A stretch of 64,000 bases of DNA from an uncultured Salinisphaerales bacterium (GCA_913055805.1 CAJXLF010000001.1:82761-146760); one strand, 5' to 3'; positions 39,149 through 48,707 are shown, counted from the first letter of the stretch. The notes: generated from the sequence alone by a model not told the origin. Numbers and translations: made by a program.

Positions 39149-41515
39149 ATGCATCATACTCGAAAAACCCCCGCTAGTGGGTTGTCCTCCAAACTTCTGA
39201 AGCTGAGTTTCTACGCCCTGCTGGCATCGCTGGCCATGGGGATGGCTGGCATATTGGCCTTCGGCGCCGCTTACCTCTATTTCGATTCCCAGTTACCGGC
39301 CGCGGAAGACCTGGCCGAACCCGAGCTGAATATTCCCTTGCGCATATACTCCGCAGAGGGGCGACTGATCAGCGAATTCGGCGTTGAACGGCGCGCGCCA
39401 CTGGAATATGCGCAGATTCCTGATCGGCTCGTTCTGGCCTTTCTGGCGGCCGAGGATGACCGCTTTTTCGTACACCCCGGTATTGACTGGCAGGGCATTG
39501 TCCGTGCAGCGGTGACACTGCTGATTACGGGTGAGAAACGGCAGGGCGGAAGTACGATCACGATGCAGCTGGCCCGCAACCTTTATCTCACCCGGGAAAA
39601 AAGTTACACGCGCAAGATCAAGGAAATCCTGCTGGCCCTGCGTCTGGAGCGCCAGCTGAGCAAGGATCAGATACTCGAACTGTATCTGAACAAGATCTTC
39701 CTGGGTCATCGCTCATATGGCGTGGGGACTGCGGCGCGAACCTATTATGGCAAGGATGTGCATGATCTGAGCCTGGCGCAGATGGCCATGATTGCCGGCT
39801 TGCCCAAGGCGCCTTCCCGTTACAACCCGATCAGTAATCCGGAGCGAGCACAGATACGCCGCAACTATGTATTGCGACGTATGCACGAACTGGAGTTCGT
39901 CGATCAGGCGGAGTACGACAAGGCGGTAGCCGAACCGGTCACCGCCCATCTGCAGTCCGCGCAGTCTGAACTGGAAGCAGACTACGTGGCGGAAATGGCG
40001 CGCAGCGAACTCGTCGAAAGGTTCGGTGAAGACGTCTACACGCGGGGATACAAGGTCATCACCACCGTGACGGCGGCCAGTCAACAGGCGGCCAATGAGG
40101 CCTTGCGCCAGGCGCTGCTGGACTATGATCAGCGTAATGGTTTCAGAGGGCTGAAGGACAGGCTCCCCGAGGAGTTGTTGCAGGATGAGGCAGCCTTGAC
40201 TGTCGCATTGCAGAAACAGCCGCGGGCGGGTGGACTGGTGCCGGGTGCGGTCATGAAGTCCAGCGCCAGCCGTATGGAGGTTTTTACCGAACGTTACGGC
40301 AGGCTCAAGCTCGAGCGTGCAGCCTTTGCCTGGGCGCAGGGGGGTGACGAGTCCCGGGTGATAGCCGAGGTGGGTCACGTCGTTCGCCTGCAATTCACTG
40401 GCCAGGAAAAACTACCCTGGCGATTGGCACAGATACCCGAAGTGCAAGGCGCGCTGGTTGCACTGGATCCTGCGGATGGCGCCATTCTCGGTCTGGTCGG
40501 TGGTTTTGATTTTCATCTGGCCAAGTTCAACCGTGTGACCCAGGCCGAGCGTCAGCCAGGCTCCGCGTTCAAACCCATTCTGTATTCGGCGGCTCTGGAG
40601 AACGGCTTTACGCCGGCCAGCATTATTAATGATGCACCCGTGGTATTCGATGATCCCGGGCTCACGCGTGAATGGCGCCCCGAGAACTATAGTGGCCGCG
40701 TGTACGGACCGACGCGACTGCGCGAGGCGCTGGTCAATTCCCGCAATCTGGTATCGATTCGTTTGCTGCAGGGGGTCGGGGTCAAGCCTGTGCGGCGCCA
40801 TGCGGCGCGCTTCGGGCTGCCGGTGGAGCGATTACCTGCTGATCTGTCGTTGTCACTGGGCACGGCCAGTCTGACGCCGCTGGAACTGGCGCGTGCCTAT
40901 GCCGTCTTCGCCAATGGCGGGCATCTGGTGGATCCTTACTATATTCGTGAGATTCGTGATGCCGATGACCAACTGGTCTATCAGGCCGCGCCACGCCGGG
41001 TATGCAGCGATTGTGATCCCCAGCAACAGGCCCCCCAGGTCATCAGCGCGCGCAATGCCTTTTTGATGACCAGCATGATGCAGGATGTGGTGCGCAGGGG
41101 CACCGCGAGGCGGGCATTACAGCTTGGGCGTACGGATCTGGCCGGTAAAACCGGTACCACAAACGATACCAAGGACGCCTGGTTCAGTGGCTATAACACC
41201 AAGGTGGTGGCCACCGTCTGGGTGGGTAATGACCAGTTCGAATCGCTTGGGCGCCGTGAAACCGGCAGTCAGGCAGCCTTGCCCATGTGGATCGGGTACA
41301 TGGGGCGGGTACTGCGGGATTCGCCGCCCGCTGTGTTGCCGCAACCACCGGGCCTGGTCACGGTGAGAATCAACCCCGACACCGGACAGACCGTGCAGGG
41401 CGCCGCGTCCAGCGCCATTTACGAAACCTTTTATGATGACAATATCCCGGAAGCCGAGCCGGCCTATGCCAATGGCGCTGAATCCGAGGGTTCCGTCGTC
41501 GAGGATCTTTTCTAG
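39149..41515 (+). CDS. mrcA: penicillin-binding protein 1A
   Basis: A bifunctional class A PBP (788 residues) that polymerises and cross-links peptidoglycan. It has one N-terminal membrane helix (residues 20-45), a GT51 transglycosylase domain with catalytic Glu102 (AAEDDRFF) and QGGSTITMQLARNLYL, an OB-like insert (about 320-430), and a transpeptidase domain with nucleophile Ser472 in GSAFKP, SRN (in NSRNLVSIRLL) and AGKTGTTND. The C-terminal tail is short and acidic. A GAGAAGG site precedes the ATG at 39149. It is divergent from pilM, as in other gammaproteobacteria. Confidence 0.96.
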   Translation: MHHTRKTPASGLSSKLLKLSFYALLASLAMGMAGILAFGAAYLYFDSQLPAAEDLAEPELNIPLRIYSAEGRLISEFGVERRAPLEYAQIPDRLVLAFLAAEDDRFFVHPGIDWQGIVRAAVTLLITGEKRQGGSTITMQLARNLYLTREKSYTRKIKEILLALRLERQLSKDQILELYLNKIFLGHRSYGVGTAARTYYGKDVHDLSLAQMAMIAGLPKAPSRYNPISNPERAQIRRNYVLRRMHELEFVDQAEYDKAVAEPVTAHLQSAQSELEADYVAEMARSELVERFGEDVYTRGYKVITTVTAASQQAANEALRQALLDYDQRNGFRGLKDRLPEELLQDEAALTVALQKQPRAGGLVPGAVMKSSASRMEVFTERYGRLKLERAAFAWAQGGDESRVIAEVGHVVRLQFTGQEKLPWRLAQIPEVQGALVALDPADGAILGLVGGFDFHLAKFNRVTQAERQPGSAFKPILYSAALENGFTPASIINDAPVVFDDPGLTREWRPENYSGRVYGPTRLREALVNSRNLVSIRLLQGVGVKPVRRHAARFGLPVERLPADLSLSLGTASLTPLELARAYAVFANGGHLVDPYYIREIRDADDQLVYQAAPRRVCSDCDPQQQAPQVISARNAFLMTSMMQDVVRRGTARRALQLGRTDLAGKTGTTNDTKDAWFSGYNTKVVATVWVGNDQFESLGRRETGSQAALPMWIGYMGRVLRDSPPAVLPQPPGLVTVRINPDTGQTVQGAASSAIYETFYDDNIPEAEPAYANGAESEGSVVEDLF

Positions 41516-41524
41516 GCCTGTCCA

Positions 41525-42163
41525 ATGAAGCGTGCACGCTCCCGACATGCATCCCGTCAGTCGGGTTCTCGGCAGGCGCAGCGGCGTTATCTGGCGCACC
41601 AGATCGCGCGGTTGATGTGGGAAGAAAGCATTGAGGATTTCCGCCTGGCCAAGGAAAAGGCGGTCAGGCGTTTCGGTTTGCGGCAGGCAGAACTACCCGA
41701 CAATCAGGAAATTGCACAGGAACTGGGCGCCTATAGCGCCTTGTTTGCCGGCGACCAGGTCAACAGCCGGCGCGAAATTCTGCTTCTGACCGGCAGTAAG
41801 TTGATGCAATTGCTGGAGGATTACTCGCCGCGCCTGGTGGGGCTGGAGCCGGAGGCTGCGCTTACGCCCAACAGCAGCCTGCATATACATGTCTTTAGCG
41901 AGCATCCGGAGGCTCTGGATCTGTTTCTTCAGGAGCGGGGAATCGGGTATCAGCTCGAAGACCGGCGTTTCCGCTTTGGCAGGGAAGAATACGAGTACCG
42001 GCCGACCTATGAGTTTGTATTCGAGGGCATCGAGGTCAAGGCCGCCGTATTTGCGGATCTGGCGCGCAGCCGCGTTCCGCTCAGTCCCGTGGATGGCCGG
42101 CCCATGAGTCGTCTGACTGTCAGGCAGGTATCCGAGTTACTGGAGCAGGCAGCCGCATCCTGA
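41525..42163 (+). CDS. conserved protein of unknown function, possibly nucleotidyltransferase-like
   Basis: A 212-residue soluble protein with a basic N-terminus (MKRARSRHASRQSGSRQAQRR), a helical segment (IARLMWEESIEDFRLAKEKAVRRFGL) and a later alpha/beta part (SSLHIHVFSEHPEALDLFLQERGIGYQLEDRRFRF). I recall similar proteobacterial proteins annotated as nucleotidyltransferase-like, but I see no clear GS...DxD motif, so no activity is assigned. It begins 9 bp after the PBP1A stop, so it is likely co-transcribed with it, and ends just before a strong terminator. Confidence 0.65.
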   Translation: MKRARSRHASRQSGSRQAQRRYLAHQIARLMWEESIEDFRLAKEKAVRRFGLRQAELPDNQEIAQELGAYSALFAGDQVNSRREILLLTGSKLMQLLEDYSPRLVGLEPEAALTPNSSLHIHVFSEHPEALDLFLQERGIGYQLEDRRFRFGREEYEYRPTYEFVFEGIEVKAAVFADLARSRVPLSPVDGRPMSRLTVRQVSELLEQAAAS

Positions 42164-42182
42164 GTGTTGCAGTAGCAGGCAA

Positions 42183-42220
42183 GCAATAAAAAAGCCGGCG
42201 AAAGCCGGCTTTTTTATTGC
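42183..42220. terminator. bidirectional rho-independent terminator
   Basis: GCCGGC (42194-42199), loop GAAA, GCCGGC (42204-42209), with extended A/T flanks that continue the palindrome out to GCAAT/ATTGC. It lies between the convergent gene 41525-42163 and gltA. Confidence 0.93.
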
Positions 42221-42232
42221 TTCTTAAAGAGC

Positions 42233-43525
42233 TTAACGTTGATTCATCTGCACGTAATCGCGCTGATCCGAACCTACGTAGATCTGCCGGGGGCGCGCAA
42301 TGCGCATGGCTGGATCGCCGATCATTTCCATCCAGTGCGCACACCAGCCCACGGTGCGGGCAATAGCGAACATCGGCGTGAACATGTTCACTGGAATGCC
42401 CAGCGCCTTGTAGATAATGCCGGAGTAGAAGTCCACGTTCGGATACAGCTTCTTCTCCTTGAAGTAGTCATCGTTGAGGGCGACTTCTTCCAGTTTCAGC
42501 GCCAGTTCAAACAGCGGGTTGTCTTCCATGCCCAGATGCTCCAGCACCTGATGGCAGTATTCGCGAATGATGTTGGCGCGCGGGTCGAAGTTCTTGTACA
42601 CGCGATGGCCAAAGCCCATCAGGCGGAAAGGATCGTTCTTGTCCTTGGCTTTCTCGATGAACCTGGGAATCTGCGATACGTCGCCAATCTGGTCCAGCAT
42701 GCGCAGCACGGCTTCGTTGGCGCCGCCGTGCGCGGGTCCCCACAGGGCCGCAATACCGGAGGAGATGGCGGCGTAGGGGTTGCAGCCGGTGGAGCCGGCC
42801 ATGCGCACGGTGGAAGTGGAAGCATTCTGTTCGTGGTCGGCGTGCAGAATGAACAGCACGTCCAGCGCCTTGGCGGCTACCGGATCCACTTCATATTCTT
42901 CCGCCGGTACGGCGAACAGCATGCGCAGTAGATTGGAGCAATAGTCCAGCTCGTTTTTTGGGTATACGAAGGGCTGGCCGACATAGCGCTTGTAGGCTGC
43001 CGCGGCAATAGTCGGGATCTTGGCGATCATGCGGCGCGCAAAGATCTTGCGGTGTTCCGGGTTATAAATGTCCGTAGTGTCGTGGTAGAAACCGGACAGT
43101 GAACCCACCACGCCGGTGAGCATGGCCATCGGGTGAGCGTCGTAGCGGAAGCCCTGGAAGAATTTGGTCAGCGACTCGTTGAGCATGGTGTGACGGCGAA
43201 TCGCAGTGTCGAACTCTTCCAGTTCGGAAGCGTTGGGCAGTTCGCCGTTGAGCAGCAGATAAGCCACTTCTATGAAGCTGGAGTTCTTGGCCAGCTGATC
43301 GACCGGGTAGCCACGGTACAGCAGGATGCCGTTGCCGCCATCGATATAGGTGATGGCGCTGTCGCAGCTGCAAGTGGAAGAAAAGCTGGGGTCGTAGGTG
43401 AAGATACCCTGCTGTCCGTACACACTGCGTACGTCCACGCCCGCCGGTCCCAGCGTGCCTTCGATCATCGGTAGCTCGGTAACTTCACCGTTCTCCGGAT
43501 TCGTAAAATTCATGGTTTTGCTCAT
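42233..43525 (-). CDS. gltA: citrate synthase
   Basis: A Gram-negative hexameric-type citrate synthase (430 residues), condensing oxaloacetate with acetyl-CoA. Features include the N-terminal beta domain ([48 protein letters not shown]), the catalytic [20 protein letters not shown] and [15 protein letters not shown] segments, [15 protein letters not shown], and the C-terminal [13 protein letters not shown] ribosome site precedes ATG 43525. It follows the malic enzyme gene by only 33 bp, so the two are likely co-transcribed. Confidence 0.97.
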   Translation of the reverse strand: MSKTMNFTNPENGEVTELPMIEGTLGPAGVDVRSVYGQQGIFTYDPSFSSTCSCDSAITYIDGGNGILLYRGYPVDQLAKNSSFIEVAYLLLNGELPNASELEEFDTAIRRHTMLNESLTKFFQGFRYDAHPMAMLTGVVGSLSGFYHDTTDIYNPEHRKIFARRMIAKIPTIAAAAYKRYVGQPFVYPKNELDYCSNLLRMLFAVPAEEYEVDPVAAKALDVLFILHADHEQNASTSTVRMAGSTGCNPYAAISSGIAALWGPAHGGANEAVLRMLDQIGDVSQIPRFIEKAKDKNDPFRLMGFGHRVYKNFDPRANIIREYCHQVLEHLGMEDNPLFELALKLEEVALNDDYFKEKKLYPNVDFYSGIIYKALGIPVNMFTPMFAIARTVGWCAHWMEMIGDPAMRIARPRQIYVGSDQRDYVQMNQR

Positions 43526-43558
43526 TTCTAAAACTCCTGGGCCTGGCTACGACTTGGG

Positions 43559-44836
43559 CTACGATGCGGCCGCGGCCTTTTCGTCGTCCAACTTCGGATA
43601 ATGCTTGGGGTAGCCGGTGCGCGATACGCCGCTTTCAACGGCGGCCATGGCAACGGCTGGTGGAATACGATCAATCAGGCGGGGGTCGAACGGCTTTGGA
43701 ATGATGTAGTCGGGGCCGAAGGACATGTCCTGCACATCGTAGGCTTCCAAGACCGACTGCGGGACAGGTTCGCGTGCCAGTTCACGCAGGGCGTGAACGG
43801 CGGCCAGGTGCATTTCCTGGTTGATGCGGCGGGCACGTACATCGAGCGCGCCTCGGAATATATAAGGAAAACCCAGGACGTTGTTGACCTGGTTGGGGTA
43901 GTCGGAGCGGCCGGTGGCCATGATCAGGTCATCGCGCACCGCCATGGCGTCTTCCGGCAGGATTTCCGGATCCGGGTTGGACAGCGCAAACACGATGGGT
44001 TTGTCTGCCATCAATGCGATATGTTCCTTGCCGACCAGGTCCGGTCCGGATACGCCGATGAAAACATCGGCGCCATTCATGGCGTCTTCCAGCGTGCGTT
44101 TGTCGGTTGCGGTCGCGAACTGCGCCTTGTAGTCGGGCAGGTCGTCGCGCCCGGAATGGATCACGCCCTTGCGATCCAGTACGTAAATATTTTCGAGTCT
44201 GGCGCCCAGCGCCTGGCAGAGCTTGAGCGAGGCGATACCGGCGGCGCCTGCGCCCAGGCAGACGATCCTGGCGTCTTCCATGGTCTTGCCCTGCAGTTCC
44301 AGGGCATTGAGCAGGCCGGCGGCGACAATGATGGCGGTGCCGTGCTGGTCATCATGGAAAACCGGAATGTCCAGTCGCTCAACCAGGGTTTGCTCAATTT
44401 CAAAGCAGTGCGGCGCGCCGATATCTTCCAGGTTAATACCACCGAAAGTGGGCGAAATGCGCGCCACGGTGTCGATGAAATCCTGGGTATCTGGCGCATC
44501 GACCTCAATGTCGAAAACATCGACATCGGCGAACTTCTTGAACAGGACGGCCTTGCCTTCCATCACCGGTTTGCTGGAAAGAGGGCCAGTGTTGCCCAGG
44601 CCAAGGACCGCAGTGCCGTTGGTGATTACGGCCACCAGGTTGCCCTTGGAGGTGTAAAGAAAGGCATCGTCCGGGTTCGCGGCAATGGCCTTGACGGGCA
44701 CAGCCACGCCGGGCGTGTAGGCAAGCGAAAGTTCCTCGGACGTCGTAAACGGTTTGGTGACGGCAATACTCAGCTTTCCAGGCCGGGGCTTGGCATGGTA
44801 GTCGAGCGCCTGTCGGGCGAGGTCCTGCTTGCTCAT
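43559..44836 (-). CDS. maeB: malic enzyme, short form without phosphotransacetylase domain
   Basis: An NAD(P)-dependent malic enzyme (425 residues) that decarboxylates malate to pyruvate. It shows LSLAYTPGVAVPVKAI at the start, the metal/substrate segment GGINLEDIGAPHCFEIEQTL, VFHDDQHGTAIIVAAGLLNAL and the Rossmann loop RIVCLGAGAAGIASLKLC. E. coli MaeB is about 760 residues because of a C-terminal phosphotransacetylase-like domain; that domain is absent here, so the symbol is by family only. Cofactor preference cannot be read. It is upstream of gltA with a 33-bp gap. Confidence 0.93.
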   Translation of the reverse strand: MSKQDLARQALDYHAKPRPGKLSIAVTKPFTTSEELSLAYTPGVAVPVKAIAANPDDAFLYTSKGNLVAVITNGTAVLGLGNTGPLSSKPVMEGKAVLFKKFADVDVFDIEVDAPDTQDFIDTVARISPTFGGINLEDIGAPHCFEIEQTLVERLDIPVFHDDQHGTAIIVAAGLLNALELQGKTMEDARIVCLGAGAAGIASLKLCQALGARLENIYVLDRKGVIHSGRDDLPDYKAQFATATDKRTLEDAMNGADVFIGVSGPDLVGKEHIALMADKPIVFALSNPDPEILPEDAMAVRDDLIMATGRSDYPNQVNNVLGFPYIFRGALDVRARRINQEMHLAAVHALRELAREPVPQSVLEAYDVQDMSFGPDYIIPKPFDPRLIDRIPPAVAMAAVESGVSRTGYPKHYPKLDDEKAAAAS

Positions 44837-44954
44837 CTTGCTCCTGCTGAGGCCGCCCCCGGATGGTGGAGACGGTAGTTTGGCCGGATGCGGCGAACAG
44901 AGTCACGCCGGCAAATCTAGTCCGAACCAAGTAAAAAAATACTGAAGGGCGGCG

Positions 44955-44984
44955 ATTATACGAGGGCTGCGCATTAGTTGACAA
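44955..44984 (-). promoter_or_regulatory. sigma70-type promoter for maeB-gltA
   Basis: On the minus strand a -35 TTGTCA (44984-44979), an 18-bp spacer and a perfect -10 TATAAT (44960-44955), about 120 bases before the maeB ATG. The 194-bp gap holds no gene, so this is a plausible promoter with a long leader. Confidence 0.55.
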
Positions 44985-45030
44985 TCAATCTTGCCGGATT
45001 GAAGTGTCGGTCTGATGACTCCTTGTCGTT

Positions 45031-46491
45031 TTATTTCACCACTTTCAGCCGTATTCCCGGTTCGGGTTCGCCTTCAGGATAGGCCTGATTCAGCAGGCGC
45101 AGCTGACTCTCGGCATCCTGTTCCAGGGGGCTCATGCCGGCGAGCGCGGCATAGCTGGCATCCTTGCCCGCAGTCTGCGTCGTGATTTGCAGGGGGCGTG
45201 CATAATCCCGCTCCGCATCAGTCATGCGATGCAGGCTGTTGAGCAACTGGCTGAACGGAGTCTGCACATCGAAGTCGTCATCATCTTCCTTGTTAACCGC
45301 CTGCAGTACGATGGCCTGATCCTTGATGTAGACAATGCCAAGGTGAATATGGCGGCGTGCGAACAAGGCGGATTCAGGGAAACGTCCAAGGAACAGTTCC
45401 AATCCATTCACTTCTTGCGTGCGTGTATCTTTCAGACCCTTGATATCCAGACGTTCTTCGGCAAAGGTCCTGGCGTCAACCCGCTTATTCAGATCATGTG
45501 CGGTGATCTGGGCCTTGGCCTTGCCCTCAGGGGCGTAGAGCAGTAACCGGGTAGGCTCGTTCTGCAGGCGCCAACCCTCGGGTAGATTAAAGGCAAAGTC
45601 CAGCGCTTCATGATAAAAGCCGCCGCCACGCTGAATGCCGTCTTTCTTGCCGAATCCAAAGGTCATGCCTTCAACCGCATCCAGAAATCGATCACGGCCA
45701 TTAATGGCATCGCCGTTCTTCTGCAACTTGGCGGCTGCGCGTACGACAGTCTGCAGCCTGTCGTCGTTTTCCGGATGGGTCGAAAATACGCCGTGATAGA
45801 CGTTGGGCTCACGTCCCTCGGCCTTGGCTTTCTCCTTTTCAAATTCTTCCTGATATTTGAGTACGCCGATGACCTTCAACATGGCTTCGTGGTCATAGCC
45901 GCTGCCAGCCAGATATTCGGCGCCGAAGCCATCCGCTTCCAGTTCCAGTCCGCGACCGTAGCCACGCAGGATGGCGGCACCCAGTAACTGACTCAGATCA
46001 GCGGCTTGTCCGCCGGCCTCGATGGCAACGGCTGTCGCCAGAATCTGCGCCAGCAACTGGTTACGATGCTGGCGTACCGCATGCCGAGCCGTGACATGGC
46101 CGATTTCATGGCCGAGCACAGCCGCCAGTTCCGCTTCGGAATTCAGGTAGGCAAGCAGGCCGCGAAAAATGTAGATATAGCCGCCGGGTAGCGCGAAAGC
46201 GTTGACTTCAGGGCGGTCCAGTACGGTAAAGCGATAGTACAGATCCGGGCGGTGGCTGGCTTCAGCAACCTTTTCTCCAACCGTTTGCACGTAGTTCTGC
46301 AGCGCCTTGTCCTCGACTGCAGGAATCTGGGCCAGTATACGTTTGTTGAATTCCCGTCCCAGAGCCAGCTCGTCTTCTTCGGACATGAGCACGAGTTCGG
46401 GATTGCCGGTCGCCGGGTTCACGGCGCAGCCGCCCAGTATTGCAGGCAGCAGAACCAATGGGGCAATCAGGGCTGACAGGCGCATGACCAT
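45031..46491 (-). CDS. M48 family exported metalloprotease (BepA/LoiP-like)
   Basis: A 486-residue zinc metalloprotease, exported and probably a lipoprotein: the signal MVMRLSALIAPLVLLPAILGGCAVNP carries a lipobox (GGC). The active site is AVLGHEIGHVTARHAVRQH (HExxH) with the third ligand in ELEADGFGAEYLA. The C-terminal half is rich in charged helices (EERLDIKGLKDTRTQEVNGLELFLGRF), unlike the TPR tail of BepA in detail. Periplasmic M48 proteases take part in outer-membrane protein quality control. The exact start is uncertain (46491 or 46485), as no ribosome site is visible. Confidence 0.9.
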   Translation of the reverse strand: MVMRLSALIAPLVLLPAILGGCAVNPATGNPELVLMSEEDELALGREFNKRILAQIPAVEDKALQNYVQTVGEKVAEASHRPDLYYRFTVLDRPEVNAFALPGGYIYIFRGLLAYLNSEAELAAVLGHEIGHVTARHAVRQHRNQLLAQILATAVAIEAGGQAADLSQLLGAAILRGYGRGLELEADGFGAEYLAGSGYDHEAMLKVIGVLKYQEEFEKEKAKAEGREPNVYHGVFSTHPENDDRLQTVVRAAAKLQKNGDAINGRDRFLDAVEGMTFGFGKKDGIQRGGGFYHEALDFAFNLPEGWRLQNEPTRLLLYAPEGKAKAQITAHDLNKRVDARTFAEERLDIKGLKDTRTQEVNGLELFLGRFPESALFARRHIHLGIVYIKDQAIVLQAVNKEDDDDFDVQTPFSQLLNSLHRMTDAERDYARPLQITTQTAGKDASYAALAGMSPLEQDAESQLRLLNQAYPEGEPEPGIRLKVVK

Positions 46492-46542
46492 AGCTTAACA
46501 AGGCTGTGGCTTTTGGGAATCGGGTGACGGATCGGTAGAAAT

Positions 46543-46573
46543 AAAAAAAGCCCGGCAGAGCCGGGCTTTTTTT
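46543..46573. terminator. rho-independent terminator after rpmE
   Basis: GCCCGGC (46550-46556), loop AGA, GCCGGGC (46560-46566), with A7 on one side and T7 on the other. It lies 15 bp past the rpmE stop in the direction of transcription and separates rpmE from the M48 protease gene. Confidence 0.93.
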
Positions 46574-46587
46574 GTAAGCGGTTTTGC

Positions 46588-46788
46588 TTAGCCGCCGAAG
46601 CGCTTGCGGAATTTGTCCACGCGGCCGGCGGTGTCCATGATTTTCTGTTTGCCGGTGTAGAAGGGATGGCACTGAGAGCAGACTTCAATCTGCTGGTCTT
46701 CACCCAGGGTGGAGCGCGTCTGAACGGTCGCGCCGCAGCTGCAGGTAAAGGTCACTTCTTTGTATTCAGGGTGAATGCCGGCTTTCAT
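46588..46788 (-). CDS. rpmE: 50S ribosomal protein L31
   Basis: L31 (66 residues) of the zinc-binding (C+) type, with cysteines in FTCSCGATV and [14 protein letters not shown] and the usual end [10 protein letters not shown]. The ATG at 46788 has GAGG at 7-base spacing; an upstream extension of nine codons lacks similarity. Zinc-independent L31 paralogues often replace it under zinc limitation; none was seen here. It has its own promoter candidate and a strong terminator. Confidence 0.96.
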   Translation of the reverse strand: MKAGIHPEYKEVTFTCSCGATVQTRSTLGEDQQIEVCSQCHPFYTGKQKIMDTAGRVDKFRKRFGG

Positions 46789-46874
46789 CTCATAAACCTC
46801 TGGCCAGGGGGCCACAATGTGGCTTTTACGCCTCAGTTGGCGAAAAAGCCTGAATCCTTATCGAAGGGCGCGCA

Positions 46875-46903
46875 ATTCTATAGATAGCGCGGCCTCAGCA
46901 CAA
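46875..46903 (-). promoter_or_regulatory. sigma70-type promoter for rpmE
   Basis: On the minus strand -35 TTGTGC (46903-46898), a 17-bp spacer and -10 TAGAAT (46880-46875), about 87 bases before the rpmE ATG and just past the end of hemW. Followed by a GC-rich GCGCGCCC stretch. Confidence 0.45.
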
Positions 46904-46907
46904 GTCT

Positions 46908-48080
46908 TCACGCGCTTTGCGCGGCCGGTTCCTGGAGGCTGGCAAGAATGCTGTCGACATGGCGCCAGCCGGTATCTGTCGTGCACAGACGGCCGTCATC
47001 CAGGCTCAGCAGGCCTTGCTCTATGGCGGGTTGCAGCATCGCGGTGAATGCTTCTGCCGACAGAAAGCTGTGTTGCACCGCTTGTTCCAGCGAAACGCCC
47101 CGTTTCAGGCGCAGCGCATTGAGCAGATATTCGAAGCCGCGATCCGCCGTGGGGACCTCGTGTTCGCTCAGGGCATCGGCCGTGCCGGCCTGGTGCATGT
47201 ATTTGATGGGCAGGCGCTGTTTGGCAGTGCGCCGGATCTTCTGTGTTGCCGGGTGGCTGAGTTTGGCATGTGCGCCGGCGCCTATGCCGAGATAGTCGCC
47301 GAACTGCCAGTAGTTGAGGTTGTGGCGGCATCGCCGGTCCGGCTGCGCGTAGGCGGAGATTTCATATTGACCGTAGCCTGCCTTTTCCAGCAGTTCCTCC
47401 CCTTGTAGCTGCATGTCCCAGGCCAGGTCGTGATCCGGTAACGGAGGAGGATGCCGGTGGAAATGGGTGTCCGGTTCCAGAGTGAGCTGGTAATAGGAAA
47501 TATGGGCCGGTTGCAGGTCAATGGCCTGCGTCAGGTCATTGGCGGCTTCTGCCAGTGTCTGTTCAGGCAAGGCGTACATGAGATCCAGGTTGAAGTTGTC
47601 GAAACCGGCTGCGCGCGCGGCCTGGGCCGCATGCATGGCTTCGTCGCGGCCGTGAATGCGGCCCAGGCTTCGCAGCTTGTCGTCGTCAAAGCTCTGTATG
47701 CCGATAGACAGTCGATTGACGCCGGCCTCGCGGTAGGCAGCAAAACGCGTTTGCTCGGAAGCGCCGGGATTGGCTTCCAGGGTGATTTCCGCATCGCCGG
47801 CCAGGGGCAGTCGTTGGCGGGCCGCCCTCAGGATGCGTTCTACGGATTCTGCAGAAAAAAGGCTCGGCGTGCCGCCACCAAAGAAAACGCTGATCACCTC
47901 GCGGTGCTGCAGATATGTCTCCCAGCGCGCGCAGTCATGCTGCAGATCACGAATCAGGGCATCGGTGTAACGATGCTCATCCATGCCGCCTACGGCCGGA
48001 TGCGAATTGAAATCGCAATAAGGACATTTGCGTACGCACCAGGGCAGGTGGATGTAGAGGGACAGCGGAAAGTTGCGCAT
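46908..48080 (-). CDS. hemW: radical SAM haem chaperone HemW
   Basis: A 390-residue radical SAM protein with the CxxxCxxC cluster site in SLYIHLPWCVRKCPYCDFNSH, FFGGGTPSLFSAESVERIL, a GVNRLSIGIQSFDDDKL segment and the C-terminal HemN-like domain. The Cys pattern and overall sequence fit HemW, once called oxygen-independent coproporphyrinogen oxidase, which is now known to insert haem into target proteins rather than oxidise porphyrinogen. It lies 11 bp after rdgB in an rph-rdgB-hemW string, a standard order. Confidence 0.94.
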   Translation of the reverse strand: MRNFPLSLYIHLPWCVRKCPYCDFNSHPAVGGMDEHRYTDALIRDLQHDCARWETYLQHREVISVFFGGGTPSLFSAESVERILRAARQRLPLAGDAEITLEANPGASEQTRFAAYREAGVNRLSIGIQSFDDDKLRSLGRIHGRDEAMHAAQAARAAGFDNFNLDLMYALPEQTLAEAANDLTQAIDLQPAHISYYQLTLEPDTHFHRHPPPLPDHDLAWDMQLQGEELLEKAGYGQYEISAYAQPDRRCRHNLNYWQFGDYLGIGAGAHAKLSHPATQKIRRTAKQRLPIKYMHQAGTADALSEHEVPTADRGFEYLLNALRLKRGVSLEQAVQHSFLSAEAFTAMLQPAIEQGLLSLDDGRLCTTDTGWRHVDSILASLQEPAAQSA

Positions 48081-48091
48081 GAATGGCAGTG

Positions 48092-48691
48092 TCAGAGGCT
48101 CAACCGTTTCTGAAGCTGAGCCAGCAGGCCGCGCATGGCCCGGCCGCGGTGGCTGAGTTCGTTTTTCACTTCGGGTGGCAATTCGGCCGAGGTCTGGTTG
48201 CGCTCAGGGATCAGGAACAGCGGGTCGTAGCCGAAGCCGCCGTTACCGCGCGGCGTATCCAGTATGCGCCCTTCCCATGTGCCCTGGCTGATGATCGGCG
48301 TGGGGTCTTCCGGATGGCGCATGAACACCATCAGGCACTGGAAGCGGGCACGCCGCCGGTCGGCTGAGAGACCCTCAAGAGCGGCCAGCAGTTCGCGGTT
48401 GTTTTCTTCGTCAGAAGCATCCGGGCCGGCATAGCGGGCCGAATAAATGCCGGGCGCGCCGTTGAGAGCATCAACTTCCAGGCCGGAGTCATCCGCAATC
48501 GCGGGCAGGCCGGTCTGCAGGGCGGCATGCCGGGCCTTGAGCAGGGCGTTTTCAACAAAGCTGAGCCCGGTTTCCTCCACCGGCTCAAACGCAAACCCGG
48601 TTTGTGCCAGCACCTCAATATCCAGCGGCGCCAGCATTTGAGACATTTCACGCAGCTTGCCGGTATTGCCGGTGGCGAGGACGACTTGCAT
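48092..48691 (-). CDS. rdgB: dITP/XTP pyrophosphatase
   Basis: A HAM1-family enzyme (199 residues) that cleanses the nucleotide pool by hydrolysing dITP, ITP and XTP to monophosphates. It begins VVLATGNTGKLREMSQML and has SFVENALLKARHAA, IADDSGLEVDALNGAPGIYSARYAG and the GNGGFGYDPLFL motif. The ATG at 48691 is the family start; the frame runs 52 codons further into rph and is not used. It lies 16 bp after rph. Confidence 0.96.
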   Translation of the reverse strand: MQVVLATGNTGKLREMSQMLAPLDIEVLAQTGFAFEPVEETGLSFVENALLKARHAALQTGLPAIADDSGLEVDALNGAPGIYSARYAGPDASDEENNRELLAALEGLSADRRRARFQCLMVFMRHPEDPTPIISQGTWEGRILDTPRGNGGFGYDPLFLIPERNQTSAELPPEVKNELSHRGRAMRGLLAQLQKRLSL

Positions 48692-48707
48692 CAGGGCAAC
48701 CGGGCCC

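Noticed and set aside
43601..44878. 425-codon plus-strand open frame opposite malic enzyme
   Set aside because: It mirrors maeB almost fully, has His/Gly/Val-rich shadow composition and no family features; the minus-strand gene has clear malic-enzyme motifs.
44979..44984. Plus-strand TTGACA as a forward promoter
   Set aside because: No plus-strand gene follows and no -10 at proper spacing; the same bases serve as the minus-strand -35 TTGTCA region for maeB.
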